DNA from: Porphyromonadaceae bacterium CG2_30_38_12 | GTDB lineage: Bacteria > Bacteroidota > Bacteroidia > Bacteroidales > Paludibacteraceae | Direction: 5' to 3' | DNA: 32,939 nucleotides | Assembly: GCA_001873635.1 (NCBI GenBank) | Contig: MNZK01000057.1 | Span: 1 to 32,939, forward strand | In this document: in pieces, positions 23,099 through 31,575 of the stretch | How positions within the stretch are numbered: the first letter of the stretch is position 1 | How the letters are laid out: the number at the start of each line of letters is the position of its first letter | Translations under genes and position numbers: made by a program | The notes under the pieces: model-generated | The model's input: only the letters and a program-made list of their open reading frames with translations | Told to the model about the DNA's origin: nothing | Database searches by the model: none

Positions 23099-24037
23099 TT
23101 ATAGTTTTATTTTTTTAATTTTTAGTTTTTCGAGTTTAGTGCTTCCTAAATTTAATTTTTCGGCATTGCCAATGTGCGCAACCGATTCCAGTGGCATAGC
23201 GCGCACATTATTAAAAAAATTGGTAGCGGCAGTATCTACGGCAACAATATCTTGCGAAATAAACAGCCCCTTTGCCAAAACAGCATCTGCTTCCGATTTC
23301 CCTTGTGGTCCGTTGTTTTTGAGCAAACGATAGGCATCTACCACATGCAGCACAGCGGCTTTTTCAAGCGTACATACGTCGGCAATACATTGTTGCAAGT
23401 CGTTAGCATGAAAGAAGCGTCTATCCCACACGATGCCCATGTGATTCTTCATGGCGATGGACATTTTGGCACCACCATGATTTTTGAGCACCGGCACATT
23501 AATCCAAACATCGCAATCTAAAATTGCTTCGTGCACTTTGGTGCTTTTGAGTTTTTTGCCTTTTGGCAAATCGATTTCACGGTAATAAGATGCTTCGTTG
23601 GCAGGTAACATTTTTGCACCAGCAGCTTTGGCTTGGGCTTCAATGCCGCTATTTGTATAGCAATTGCGCCACTCATTGCAAGTGTGGTCCAGAACAACCA
23701 CTTCCTTAGCACCCGCTTTGTAACATTGGCGTACAATTTCGCCTACCAATTGTGGATTCGTATTGCTTGCCATTTCAGGTTTTTTGTCCCAGCCGATATT
23801 TGGTTTTACAACAACGCGATACCCTTTTTTCACAAATTGCGCCATACCACCCATTTCGGCAATTGCTTTGCGAAACATTAGCTCAGGCTCACCACCCATC
23901 ACAGCTACCAAATCATATTTCAGGCTTGTGCCAGCAGATGAAGCTTTTTGAGACAACAATGTCAAGGCTCCACTTTGTTTTACTGAAAATGCTGCGCCTG
24001 TGAGGGCAATAGCGCGTAAAAAATTTCTTCTATCCAT
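23099..24037 (-). CDS. DUF362-domain protein with Tat-like signal
   Basis: A 312-residue protein. The N-terminus MDRRNFLRAIALTGAAFS has the twin-arginine motif and hydrophobic core of a Tat signal, so it is probably exported folded. The DUF362 domain spans about 65-260: VVVKPNIGWDKKPEMASN, VVVLDHTCNEW, WINVPVLKNHGGAKMSIAMKNHMGIVWDR. The domain is widespread and sometimes fused to ferredoxins; its function is poorly known. Here no 4Fe-4S ferredoxin motif is present, though isolated Cys residues occur near 120-160. The tail is Lys-rich (LEKLKIKKIKL). It converges on malQ (8 bp between stops). No functional partner is obvious. Confidence 0.88.
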   Translation of the reverse strand: MDRRNFLRAIALTGAAFSVKQSGALTLLSQKASSAGTSLKYDLVAVMGGEPELMFRKAIAEMGGMAQFVKKGYRVVVKPNIGWDKKPEMASNTNPQLVGEIVRQCYKAGAKEVVVLDHTCNEWRNCYTNSGIEAQAKAAGAKMLPANEASYYREIDLPKGKKLKSTKVHEAILDCDVWINVPVLKNHGGAKMSIAMKNHMGIVWDRRFFHANDLQQCIADVCTLEKAAVLHVVDAYRLLKNNGPQGKSEADAVLAKGLFISQDIVAVDTAATNFFNNVRAMPLESVAHIGNAEKLNLGSTKLEKLKIKKIKL

Positions 24038-24390
24038 GATTTCATGATTTTAAACAAGGGGCAAATATACAATATTTTTATGATTAAAAAGTCGGTGACC
24101 CGAAATATAATTATTCATCCAACAACCATTTTTCTCGCATTATTTTGTTACATGCATCGGGTCTTTGACCCTTATTTTTGGGAGGATGAATTAAATTCTC
24201 AGCTACAAATATATCAGTTCTCCGACGCAAAGAACTTCTTATTTAATGCTCTAAATCACACCGCCAGTTGCACTCGTCGCGCTATAAACTCCCTGTTTGC
24301 AACAACAGTTGGCTACTGTATTAGCACATAGACCACAAAGATTTAAAAATTTTCATAGCACTTCAAAAAAATGACCAATAACTTTTAATT

Positions 24391-24423
24391 ATTGTGTTGT
24401 AAAACATAAATTTCGTATCTTTG
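24391..24423 (+). promoter_or_regulatory. Promoter of the winged-helix gene
   Basis: TATCTTTG (24416-24423) is an exact -7 box, and ATTG (24391-24394) lies 21 bp upstream as a -33 candidate. Transcription would start near 24430. Confidence 0.55.
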
Positions 24424-24433
24424 CACCGAAATT

Positions 24434-24449
24434 GTTGAACATGTACAAC
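24434..24449 (+). promoter_or_regulatory. Near-perfect 16-bp palindrome at the transcript start
   Basis: GTTGAACATGTACAAC is palindromic except for one symmetric pair. It lies directly after the predicted start of transcription and 22 bp before the ATG of a winged-helix protein, a suitable place for an autoregulatory operator or a leader hairpin. Confidence 0.35.
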
Positions 24450-24471
24450 TTTAAAAAAAACAAAAAACTTT

Positions 24472-24669
24472 ATGTTAAACGAAAAGATTGGTATCAATGC
24501 TGGATTAATTTGGAACGCATTGGAAAAAGGCGAACAAAGCGTAAAAGCATTGAAAAAAACAACGAAACTGAATGAAAAAGATGTAAATCTTGCATTGGGT
24601 TGGTTAGCACGCGAAGGCAAAGTAACTTTCAGTGAAATAGAAGCTGAATTGGTTGTAACATTGGCATAA
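24472..24669 (+). CDS. Small winged-helix domain protein (DUF2582 family)
   Basis: A 65-residue protein consisting of one winged-helix fold: GINAGLIWNALEKGEQSV, ALKKTTKLNEKDVNLALGWLAREGKVTF, then a short wing strand (EAELVVTLA). It matches the DUF2582 winged-helix family that is widespread in Bacteroidota; its target and function are unknown. It could bind DNA or act in protein contacts. It is monocistronic, with an exact -7 promoter box, a palindrome in the leader and a strong terminator after it. Confidence 0.85.
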   Translation: MLNEKIGINAGLIWNALEKGEQSVKALKKTTKLNEKDVNLALGWLAREGKVTFSEIEAELVVTLA

Positions 24670-24682
24670 TGTGTAAGAAGTT

Positions 24683-24722
24683 AAAAGTGGACAAGTCATT
24701 CGATTTTGTCCACTTTTTTTTA
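24683..24722 (+). terminator. Rho-independent terminator after the winged-helix gene
   Basis: A 12-bp perfect stem, AAAAGTGGACAA (24683-24694) with TTGTCCACTTTT (24706-24717), is followed by further T residues. It lies 13 bases after the stop. The convergent 986-residue gene ends at 24737, so it may work in both directions. Confidence 0.88.
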
Positions 24723-24736
24723 TTTCTCCCCAAGTT

Positions 24737-27697
24737 TTAAGGCTTCATCACAACGCCTAACTTCTTTCGTCCATCAATTTTTACAACAAGTGCTTTTTCA
24801 AATCGCACATGACGTATGAAGTCCGATTCGTAAACTGCATGCTGTTCATTTAAGTAATCAACCTGATAAGTTCCATCGTTCTGAAAGGGATTGATAGTCA
24901 GATAAGCTACCCCCAAGGATGTAAGGTTCTGAAAAAAGTGCGTTCCCTGACTTGGGTCGATGCGATAATTGGATAAACCTGATTCCACAATAATACGCGC
25001 ATTGCTTATGTGAGCCCATTTTACGGGAATGCCTAACCAGGAATCATTTGAGCCCCATCTTCCGGGACCTACCAATATATAGTGTCTGCCTTCGGCAACT
25101 AACTGTTTATTAAGAATTTCTATTTCAACAGCAATTTTGTTGTTGTTGGAAGCATTAAAAGCTTCGGGCTTCACATAGATTATGTCTTGGATATCAGAGA
25201 TTATGCCATGCCCCAAAGCATTTTTACTGCTTATAAGCGTGTCGTCGGTATTTATTTTGTCAATTTTTTCGGTAATTATCTCTTTCATATCCACAATGGG
25301 ACGAATTTGTAACAAATAGAAGTTGTGAACTTTGCCCGAATCATACTCTAAATTTACAGCAAACTCAATCTCAATAGGCCTTCCCATTTCGTCTTGCGCA
25401 ATGCGCATCACCGTTTGCAAAATTTTAGCTAACGGAAAAACATCATGCTTCAGTATATTGGCAAATGTAATCACTTTTCGCCCCGTGGCTAAGGTGTCGT
25501 TTATGGTGTCGTTATACACATCATAGGTAGAAGCAATAAATTTCAATGTACCATCTTTTTCGGCCTCTTGCACTGGAATATTCAGAATGTTAAAACCGTC
25601 TTCTACTTTGGGGATAAAACAATTTTCGCATAAATCTAAAGCATTAAAATAACGTTGGGTTTCTTTTAGTGTTAATTCCATTGTGCTGGTTTGCAGCACG
25701 TTGTATGGGTGGGCGGGCGAAAATCGAAGTGACAGACCACCATCCATTATGTATTTACCCAAGCCAAATGCGATATTCGTTATCCCTTCCGAGGTTTGCT
25801 CGGCACCGATGGGATAATAGTTCAGCGACCGCGTAACACCTGAAAAAGAAGGATAGTAGATATTTCCATGAGCTGCCCCGCAAATTTCTTGCAACACAAC
25901 AGCCATTTTTTCTTCATCAATCACATTGTTGGTAGCTGCCATATAAGCTTTACTTTCGGTATAAAACACGGAAGCATATACAGCCTTGATGGCTTCGAGT
26001 ATGGTAAGCAACAAATGCGATTTGCTCTGCCTGTTAAAAGGTACCATGTAGGTGGTGTAGATTCCGGCAAAAGGCTGATAATGTGAATCTTCGAGCAAGC
26101 TTGACGAGCGAACAGCAATAGGCGCATTGCTTGCATTCACAAAAGCTGTCAGGTCAGCAATAACGCGTTTTGGCATATTGGCTTTTAAGAAATGTTGCAA
26201 TACTTCTTCGTTGCTCACGTCGGATAATGCAATGGGATAGAGCTTGTTGAGCTCCATAAAATCCGTAAAAATATCGGTACAAATCACAACAGTTTGAGGG
26301 ATGGTGATTTGTACGTTCTCAAATTCCTCCAACACTTCGTTGCGCTTAATCATTGCATCGATAAAGGCTAATCCACGACCTTTTCCGCCCATCGAACCAT
26401 CGCCAATGCGTGCAAAGTTCGAATATTGATCAAATCTATCACGTTGAAAAATAGCTACAATACCACGGTTTTTAATTTTACGATAACTCACAATAGCATT
26501 GAAAATAATATCGCGTACAGGGTTTAGGTTTCCCGTTTGATAATTTTCAACACTTATGTTTTTTAAAAATTCTGCCAATGGAAACATGGCGCGTGAATAG
26601 AGCCAGCGCGAAATATTATTACGCGAAACATTGTACAGTAAAGTCTCGTCGCTCAATTGATACAATATTTCTTGTAACCCACGCAAATTTTGAATGCGCC
26701 CTTCTTCCTTGCCAGTTTCGGGATGGATAAATACAAAATCGCCAAAGCCAAAGTAATTGGTTATCATTTCACGTAGCTCAATGTGAAATGTTTTGGAAAA
26801 TTTATTGATAAATGCTGCATTTACTGTAGCAGCGGCAGCTCTGTTTACGTCATCGGTGGACTCAATTATCAGAGGCAATTTCTGATCGGAGAGTCGAATG
26901 TACTTTCCGAAAGCAATACCCGCCTGCTTGTTTTTTTTACCGTTTTGATAAAAACTCACATCAGAAATAACCCCTAACACATTATTTTTAAAACGGTTGT
27001 AATAATCTACCGCTTCTTCGTAATTGCGTGCCAGCAGGATTTTTGGTCGTCCACGCATCCGCAGCATTTGCTCGTGAGCATTCAGAGCTTCGGTCATAAA
27101 CGAACGCGACTGTTTGAAAACATATTTGTAGAGCTGTGGAACAATGGAAGAGTAAAAACGAATAGAATCTTCAACTAATAGAATGACCTGTACGCCAACC
27201 GATTGAACATCTTCGTCCACATTCATTTTATCTTCCAGCAACTTGATGATGGCCAAAAGCAGATCGGTATTGCCAAGCCAGCTGAACACATAATCCACAG
27301 CACTTAAGTCTTCGTTGGAGATGCGCTGTGAAACTGATTTTGAAAAAGGTGTGAGTACCACAATAGGAATGTCGGGATAGTTCGATTTTACTCCTTTTGC
27401 CCATTCAAATGGATTGATGCTATCGCCACTTGGCATTGAAATTATCAGTTCAAAACTACGTGTTTGCAACAGTTCGTTTGCCTCATCCTCTGATGAAACA
27501 AGCATAAAACGAGGCGGATAGCGCAAATTTAAGGACGTGTATTCGTTAAAGAGTTGCTCGTCGATGCGTCCATCTTCTTCCAACACAAAAGCATCATATT
27601 TGCTTGCAAAAAGTAACACATTGTAAATACGATGATGCATCAAATTCGCAAATGATGTGTCTTTAAAATAAAGTTTCTTAATGCTTAATGTGTTCAT
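24737..27697 (-). CDS. Two receiver-like domains fused to a PEP synthase/PPDK ATP-binding domain
   Basis: A 986-residue cytoplasmic protein. Residues about 25-155 look like a degenerate response-regulator receiver: FELIISMPSGD stands where the phosphorylated Asp strand should be, but the Asp is not in place. Residues about 170-305 are a second receiver with the expected residues: acidic pair E176-D177 in ILLVEDS, phosphoacceptor candidate D246 in GVISDVSF, and Lys near 299. A mixed linker (330-425) follows. From about 430 the ATP-grasp domain of PEP synthase/PPDK appears: GDGSMGGKGRGLAFID and IAVRSSSLLEDSHYQPFAGIY. The phosphohistidine swivelling domain and PEP-binding barrel are missing, so it is not a complete PEP synthase. 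Related proteins occur in Bacteroidota with no assigned role. Divergent from gdhA. Confidence 0.85.
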   Translation of the reverse strand: MNTLSIKKLYFKDTSFANLMHHRIYNVLLFASKYDAFVLEEDGRIDEQLFNEYTSLNLRYPPRFMLVSSEDEANELLQTRSFELIISMPSGDSINPFEWAKGVKSNYPDIPIVVLTPFSKSVSQRISNEDLSAVDYVFSWLGNTDLLLAIIKLLEDKMNVDEDVQSVGVQVILLVEDSIRFYSSIVPQLYKYVFKQSRSFMTEALNAHEQMLRMRGRPKILLARNYEEAVDYYNRFKNNVLGVISDVSFYQNGKKNKQAGIAFGKYIRLSDQKLPLIIESTDDVNRAAAATVNAAFINKFSKTFHIELREMITNYFGFGDFVFIHPETGKEEGRIQNLRGLQEILYQLSDETLLYNVSRNNISRWLYSRAMFPLAEFLKNISVENYQTGNLNPVRDIIFNAIVSYRKIKNRGIVAIFQRDRFDQYSNFARIGDGSMGGKGRGLAFIDAMIKRNEVLEEFENVQITIPQTVVICTDIFTDFMELNKLYPIALSDVSNEEVLQHFLKANMPKRVIADLTAFVNASNAPIAVRSSSLLEDSHYQPFAGIYTTYMVPFNRQSKSHLLLTILEAIKAVYASVFYTESKAYMAATNNVIDEEKMAVVLQEICGAAHGNIYYPSFSGVTRSLNYYPIGAEQTSEGITNIAFGLGKYIMDGGLSLRFSPAHPYNVLQTSTMELTLKETQRYFNALDLCENCFIPKVEDGFNILNIPVQEAEKDGTLKFIASTYDVYNDTINDTLATGRKVITFANILKHDVFPLAKILQTVMRIAQDEMGRPIEIEFAVNLEYDSGKVHNFYLLQIRPIVDMKEIITEKIDKINTDDTLISSKNALGHGIISDIQDIIYVKPEAFNASNNNKIAVEIEILNKQLVAEGRHYILVGPGRWGSNDSWLGIPVKWAHISNARIIVESGLSNYRIDPSQGTHFFQNLTSLGVAYLTINPFQNDGTYQVDYLNEQHAVYESDFIRHVRFEKALVVKIDGRKKLGVVMKP

Positions 27698-27724
27698 CCT
27701 GCTGTTTGAAGTCTTAGATACTCA

Positions 27725-27732
27725 CAAAGGTA
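27725..27732 (-). promoter_or_regulatory. -7 box of the receiver-ATP-grasp gene
   Basis: On the minus strand TACCTTTG matches TAnnTTTG exactly and lies about 30 bp upstream of the ATG. No -33 TTTG is seen at the usual spacing. Confidence 0.4.
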
Positions 27733-27796
27733 TGTATAATAATTGATTCAGTAATTTGTTTTTTGATGTTTTTTTCAATTTTTTCTTGCAAATAAT

Positions 27797-27827
27797 TTTT
27801 TAAAAAGAAATAAATGTTGTAACATTG
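27797..27827 (+). promoter_or_regulatory. Weak candidate gdhA promoter
   Basis: TTTT (27797-27800) and TAACATTG (27820-27827) are each one base off the -33 and -7 consensus, 19 bp apart. The leader would be about 155 bases and would include the 16-bp tandem repeat. Confidence 0.3.
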
Positions 27828-27926
27828 CAACCCAGTTCAGGTAGTAACAAAGTGTAAGCATATAGCGTTTATTTTCAGCGTAATAGCATAGTTAATAGTT
27901 AATTTAACACAATTTTCTGTCTTTTT

Positions 27927-27990
27927 AATCTTCAAATCATCTAATCTTCAAATTGTCAAATCTTCAAATCTTTTAATCTTTTTATCCCAT
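27927..27990 (+). repeat. 16-bp tandem repeat in the gdhA leader (about 4 copies)
   Basis: The 11-bp core AATCTTCAAAT starts at 27927, 27943 and 27959, spaced by exactly 16 bp. A fourth, decayed copy (AATCTTTTTAT) starts at 27975 and runs into the gdhA ATG at 27989. The variable 5 bases of each unit are CATCT/TGTCA/CTTTT/CCCAT-like. The array occupies the ribosome-binding zone and leaves no purine-rich Shine-Dalgarno sequence. Confidence 0.8.
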
Positions 27991-29323
27991 GAATATAGAA
28001 AAACTAATGCAACAGCTCGAAGCCAAACATCCGGGCGAAAACGAATACTTACAAGCCGTTAAGGAAGTTTTAATGACTATTGAAACGGAGTACAACAATC
28101 ACCCCGAGTTTGAAAAAGCTAAAATTGCCGAACGATTGGTGGAACCTGATCGGATTTTCACCTTTAAAGTACCTTGGGTGGACGATAGAGGTGAGGTGCA
28201 AGTGAACTTAGCCTATCGCATTCAATTCAATAATGCTATTGGACCTTACAAAGGTGGTTTGCGTTTCCACCCTTCGGTAAACCCCTCTATATTAAAGTTT
28301 TTGGGTTTCGAGCAAATTTTTAAAAATGCACTCACTACCTTACCAATGGGAGGGAGCAAAGGCGGTTCCGATTTTAACCCAAAAGGTAAATCGGACAATG
28401 AGGTGATGCGCTTTTGCCAAGCTTTTATGCTCGAATTGTGGCGCAACATTGGTCCCGACACCGACGTTCCTGCCGGCGATATAGGCGTTGGTGGTCGCGA
28501 AATTGCATACCTTTACGGCATGTACCGGAAGTTAGCTCGCGAAAATACAGGCGTGCTTACAGGTAAAAATCTTGAGTTTGGTGGCTCTTTGGTTCGTCCT
28601 GAGGCTACTGGTTTTGGCGCACTCTATTTCACACAGCAAATGCTGCAAACTGCAGGCACTGATTTGAAAGGAAAAACAATTGCCATTTCCGGTTTCGGAA
28701 ATGTAGCTTGGGGAGCTGCCCTCAAAGCCACGCAGTTGGGCGGAAAAGTAGTTACCATTTCAGGTCCTGATGGCTATATTTATGACAAAGAAGGACTTAC
28801 AGATGAGAAAATAGATTACATGCTTTACTTGCGTGCCACGTGCAACGACATTGTAGCGCCTTATGCCGAAAAATTTGGTGCTGTGTTTGTTGCCGACCGT
28901 CGTCCATGGGAAGTGAAAGTAGATATCGCTTTGCCTTGCGCTACTCAAAACGAACTCAACGCAGCCGACGCTGCTGCACTTGTTGCCAACGGCGTGATGT
29001 GTGTGGCTGAGGTATCCAACATGGGCTGTACCCCCGAAGCAATAGAACTGCTACAACAGCATAAAATATTGTACGGACCAGGAAAAGCAGTCAATGCCGG
29101 CGGTGTAGCTACCTCAGGATTGGAAATGACACAAAATGCCATGCACTTATCGTGGACAGCCGAAGAGGTTGATTTAAAATTGCATCAGATTATGCGCGAA
29201 ATACATACGCAATGTGTGCAATATGGACGTGAAACGGATGGTTACATTAATTACATGAAAGGTGCTAACGTTGCAGGATTCCTGAAAGTAGCTAAAGCCA
29301 TGTTGGCACAAGGAATTATTTAA
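27989..29323 (+). CDS. gdhA: NADP-type glutamate dehydrogenase
   Basis: A 444-residue hexameric-type enzyme that interconverts 2-oxoglutarate plus ammonia and glutamate. Substrate and catalytic motifs: GPYKGGLRFHP with K88, LPMGGSKGGSDFNPKGKSD with the catalytic K124, and DVPAGDIGVGGREI with D163. The dinucleotide fold has ISGFGNVAWGAA around residue 235. Length and the motif GGSDF are those of the 450-residue NADP(H) class used for ammonium assimilation. It is divergent from the receiver-ATP-grasp gene and followed by a strong terminator, so it is monocistronic. An unusual tandem repeat lies directly upstream of the start. Confidence 0.97.
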   Translation: MNIEKLMQQLEAKHPGENEYLQAVKEVLMTIETEYNNHPEFEKAKIAERLVEPDRIFTFKVPWVDDRGEVQVNLAYRIQFNNAIGPYKGGLRFHPSVNPSILKFLGFEQIFKNALTTLPMGGSKGGSDFNPKGKSDNEVMRFCQAFMLELWRNIGPDTDVPAGDIGVGGREIAYLYGMYRKLARENTGVLTGKNLEFGGSLVRPEATGFGALYFTQQMLQTAGTDLKGKTIAISGFGNVAWGAALKATQLGGKVVTISGPDGYIYDKEGLTDEKIDYMLYLRATCNDIVAPYAEKFGAVFVADRRPWEVKVDIALPCATQNELNAADAAALVANGVMCVAEVSNMGCTPEAIELLQQHKILYGPGKAVNAGGVATSGLEMTQNAMHLSWTAEEVDLKLHQIMREIHTQCVQYGRETDGYINYMKGANVAGFLKVAKAMLAQGII

Positions 29324-29350
29324 GCAAAAGTTGGTAGTAGCTTTTAAAAA

Positions 29351-29387
29351 AAAAGGGTTATTGTTGTGTTACAATAACTCTTTTTTT
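29351..29387. terminator. Bidirectional terminator between gdhA and the TonB receptor gene
   Basis: GTTATTGT (29357-29364) and ACAATAAC (29371-29378) form the core stem, extended by A/T pairs; it is followed by T residues on the plus strand and preceded by A residues, giving T residues on the minus strand. The converging genes stop at 29323 and 29394. Confidence 0.85.
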
Positions 29388-29393
29388 AGTATG

Positions 29394-31271
29394 TCAAAAC
29401 CTATAGTTTACTCCACCACTCATGTTAATATTTGGCATTGGATAACCATAATTGATTTGATAGGTTTGATTTAATAGGTTATTGCCAATTACGAATAGCT
29501 CCAAATTTTTAACTGGATGACATGCTAATCGGGCATTCAGCAATAGATAATCTGGCTGTATGGCTTTGGTAATTGCCGGATTGGGCGAAACGAAAGTGTA
29601 AAGTTTTTCAATATATTGTGTAGATACATTCATGTTCCAAATTTTGTAATTGTAATTGATATTGATATTTAACTGTTGACGAGGAGCAGCCACTACGGCT
29701 TTACTTAAATCTAAATAACTGTAGTTGGCATGCAAATGCATGTTTTTAGATAAGGCATATTTTGCTGACAATTCAATTCCTTGATTGTCAAAACTACCTA
29801 CATTTTGTCGTTTTGCTGGCGTTGGTGGCACAACAACTTGGATTAAATTATCCCCTTTTATTTTGAAAATTGTGAGTTCTATTTTTAATTTATTATTCAA
29901 CAACGATTGTAGCCAACTTAACTCATAATTCATCAAGCGTTCGGGCAACAGATCGGGATTGGGAGCATACAAATACATTTCCATGATAGTGGGACTGCGA
30001 AAACCTTTTGAAACTGAAGCCTTTAAATTTGTTTGCTCCGACACGAAGTAACTCAAACCGCCCATAGGAACCAATTCCGTTCCGTAGTTCGAGTTAATTT
30101 CAATTCGTAATCCCGCACTTACAGTAAGTTTTTTTAATACTGTTTGTTGCGCGTATAAATAAGATGCTAATTCAGTGGCTGTTATCGTGGAGTCGTTTAC
30201 GGCTAAGAAAGGTTGATTGCTTACCTTACCACCATATTGCTTCAATTCGGCACCAGCAGTTAATAATCTTGCCCTACTCAATTTGAATGTTTCATACATC
30301 ATAACCCCACTATTGCGGTCAGTGGATTGAAACCCATCCGTCAGCAGGTGCTCCCCAAAGTTATGATACACTTTGAATGCACCATCCATGTTAGCATATT
30401 TATTTTCAACAGATAAGGATGCTTTTCCACGAGTAATATCAATTCCGAAAGGTGCCGCTGTTGCAGCTTCCTTGTAAGGCTGAATTGTTGCAGTTGGCAT
30501 TTTCCAAACCGGACCATTATCATTCGCATTAAATTTAGCGATGCTAAAATCAGCCGACAGCGTAAAATGCTTGCTCAATTCGTAACCCATCTTTGTAAAT
30601 CCATTGGAAATTTTAAAATCGGTATTTGGACGTATTCCATCCGTTTGGTCGTGATTGATAGATGCAAAAATGCTGAATTTCTCTTTGTTGTAACCAATGG
30701 TACCATAATATTTTTGTGTCCTATACGAACCGTATGAAGCTCCCACATTTCCACTTATTGCCTCTTTTTTATTTTTACGGGTAATAATATTGATAACACC
30801 TCCCATAGCGTTTGAACCATATAAAAGTGAAGCAGGACCATGAATTATCTCCACTTTTTCGACATCCGACGCCTCATAAGCATCGGGCAGTGGATGCCCA
30901 AATATACCCTGATACTGCGGATGACCATCTATCAAAACCAATACACTCGTATTGGGCGCACTGCTAATGCCACGCATAGTAATGCCCCCCGCACCTCCTG
31001 CTGCAATACCAAAACCAAGTACATTACGCTCTGTAACAAATATCCCGGGTGCGAATGTATTCAAGGCAGGTAATATGTTGATTTGTCCGGTGCGTTCAAT
31101 TTCTTGCATCGAAATTTGTGATACTGACAAGGGTACAAGTTTTCGAGATATTTCTGATTTTGAACCAGTTACAACTACCTCGTCCAAATTTATGGAATCT
31201 GGAAATGCGTCTTGTGAAAAACCTTCAAAGCTAAAAAACATTAGCATGACTATCAAGTTGATTTTTTTCAA
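29394..31271 (-). CDS. TonB-dependent outer membrane receptor
   Basis: A 625-residue receptor. The signal peptide covers residues 1-19 (NLIVMLMFFSFEGFSQ). A TonB-box-like stretch (INLDEVVVTGSKSE) comes directly after it, then the plug domain (about 45-165, with MRGISSAPNTSVLVLIDGHP and VEIIHGPASLLYGSNAMGGVINIITR) and the 22-strand barrel to the C-terminal aromatic GGVNYRF. There is no N-terminal carboxypeptidase-like domain and no SusD partner, so it resembles BtuB/FepA-type receptors for metal complexes, vitamins or siderophores rather than SusC. Substrate unknown. It is monocistronic; no riboswitch was recognised in the short leader. Confidence 0.93.
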   Translation of the reverse strand: MKKINLIVMLMFFSFEGFSQDAFPDSINLDEVVVTGSKSEISRKLVPLSVSQISMQEIERTGQINILPALNTFAPGIFVTERNVLGFGIAAGGAGGITMRGISSAPNTSVLVLIDGHPQYQGIFGHPLPDAYEASDVEKVEIIHGPASLLYGSNAMGGVINIITRKNKKEAISGNVGASYGSYRTQKYYGTIGYNKEKFSIFASINHDQTDGIRPNTDFKISNGFTKMGYELSKHFTLSADFSIAKFNANDNGPVWKMPTATIQPYKEAATAAPFGIDITRGKASLSVENKYANMDGAFKVYHNFGEHLLTDGFQSTDRNSGVMMYETFKLSRARLLTAGAELKQYGGKVSNQPFLAVNDSTITATELASYLYAQQTVLKKLTVSAGLRIEINSNYGTELVPMGGLSYFVSEQTNLKASVSKGFRSPTIMEMYLYAPNPDLLPERLMNYELSWLQSLLNNKLKIELTIFKIKGDNLIQVVVPPTPAKRQNVGSFDNQGIELSAKYALSKNMHLHANYSYLDLSKAVVAAPRQQLNININYNYKIWNMNVSTQYIEKLYTFVSPNPAITKAIQPDYLLLNARLACHPVKNLELFVIGNNLLNQTYQINYGYPMPNINMSGGVNYRF

Positions 31272-31318
31272 TTGTTATTTTAGTATTAGCGTATTATTAT
31301 TTTAAAAAATTGGTGCTA

Positions 31319-31326
31319 CAAAAGTA
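31319..31326 (-). promoter_or_regulatory. -7 box of the TonB receptor gene
   Basis: On the minus strand TACTTTTG matches the consensus TAnnTTTG, about 50 bp upstream of the ATG. No TTTG is found at the -33 spacing. Confidence 0.4.
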
Positions 31327-31397
31327 ATTAAAAAATGAGAAATCAGTTATTTTGAAAACAAAAAGCTGTTTTTGCTGCTATATTGTAACCCTTGTGA

Positions 31398-31428
31398 TTT
31401 GAAATAAATGTAAAAATATACATTTTTG
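31398..31428 (+). promoter_or_regulatory. Promoter candidate for the DUF3276 gene
   Basis: TTTG (31398-31401), a 19-bp spacer and CATTTTTG (31421-31428, one base off TAnnTTTG) give a good Bacteroidota promoter. The leader would be about 140 bases and purine-rich. Confidence 0.45.
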
Positions 31429-31575
31429 GGGCTGATAATTTGATAGTTTCAAAAAAAATACTGAAATTTGGCAGCGAAAGATTTCAACGACTAAAAGCTG
31501 TAAAGTAAAAAAACAAAACAGAGATATCGAAGGCGAAGCTACAATAGCAACTAAAAAACTAAAAAAGAGGAACTT

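Larger units (their letters stand above)
24038..24471. other. Intergenic region between the DUF362 gene and the winged-helix gene
   Basis: A 434-bp stretch between divergent genes. At the left end, TATATTTG on the minus strand (24062-24069) is a -7 box for the DUF362 gene. Near 24158-24171 a small GGGTC-TTT-GACCC hairpin is followed by T-rich sequence on the plus strand. At the right is the promoter of the winged-helix gene. An open frame at 24044-24331 shows no recognisable protein features. Confidence 0.5.
31272..31575. other. Intergenic region between the TonB receptor gene and the DUF3276 gene
   Basis: A 304-bp stretch between divergent genes. On the minus strand TACTTTTG (31319-31326) is a -7 box for the receptor. 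On the plus strand a -33/-7 pair lies at 31398-31428. The rest is a purine-rich leader without a convincing ORF. Confidence 0.5.

Noticed and set aside
24044-24331. 95-residue open frame on the plus strand in the intergenic region before the winged-helix gene
   Set aside because: No recognisable domain, Cys/His-poor order or membrane pattern, no promoter of its own, and it overlaps the predicted DUF362 promoter. Most likely non-coding.
24737-27697. Calling this gene a full phosphoenolpyruvate synthase (ppsA) or PPDK
   Set aside because: The swivelling His domain and the PEP/pyruvate barrel are absent and two receiver-like domains are present, so the reaction cannot be assumed.
27927-27990. 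CRISPR-like array at the gdhA leader
   Set aside because: Period is only 16 bp with 5-base variable parts, no cas genes are nearby, and the array abuts a start codon; it is a simple tandem repeat.
31272-31320. Cobalamin or other riboswitch before the TonB receptor gene
   Set aside because: The predicted leader is only about 40 bases and lacks any B12-box-like sequence.
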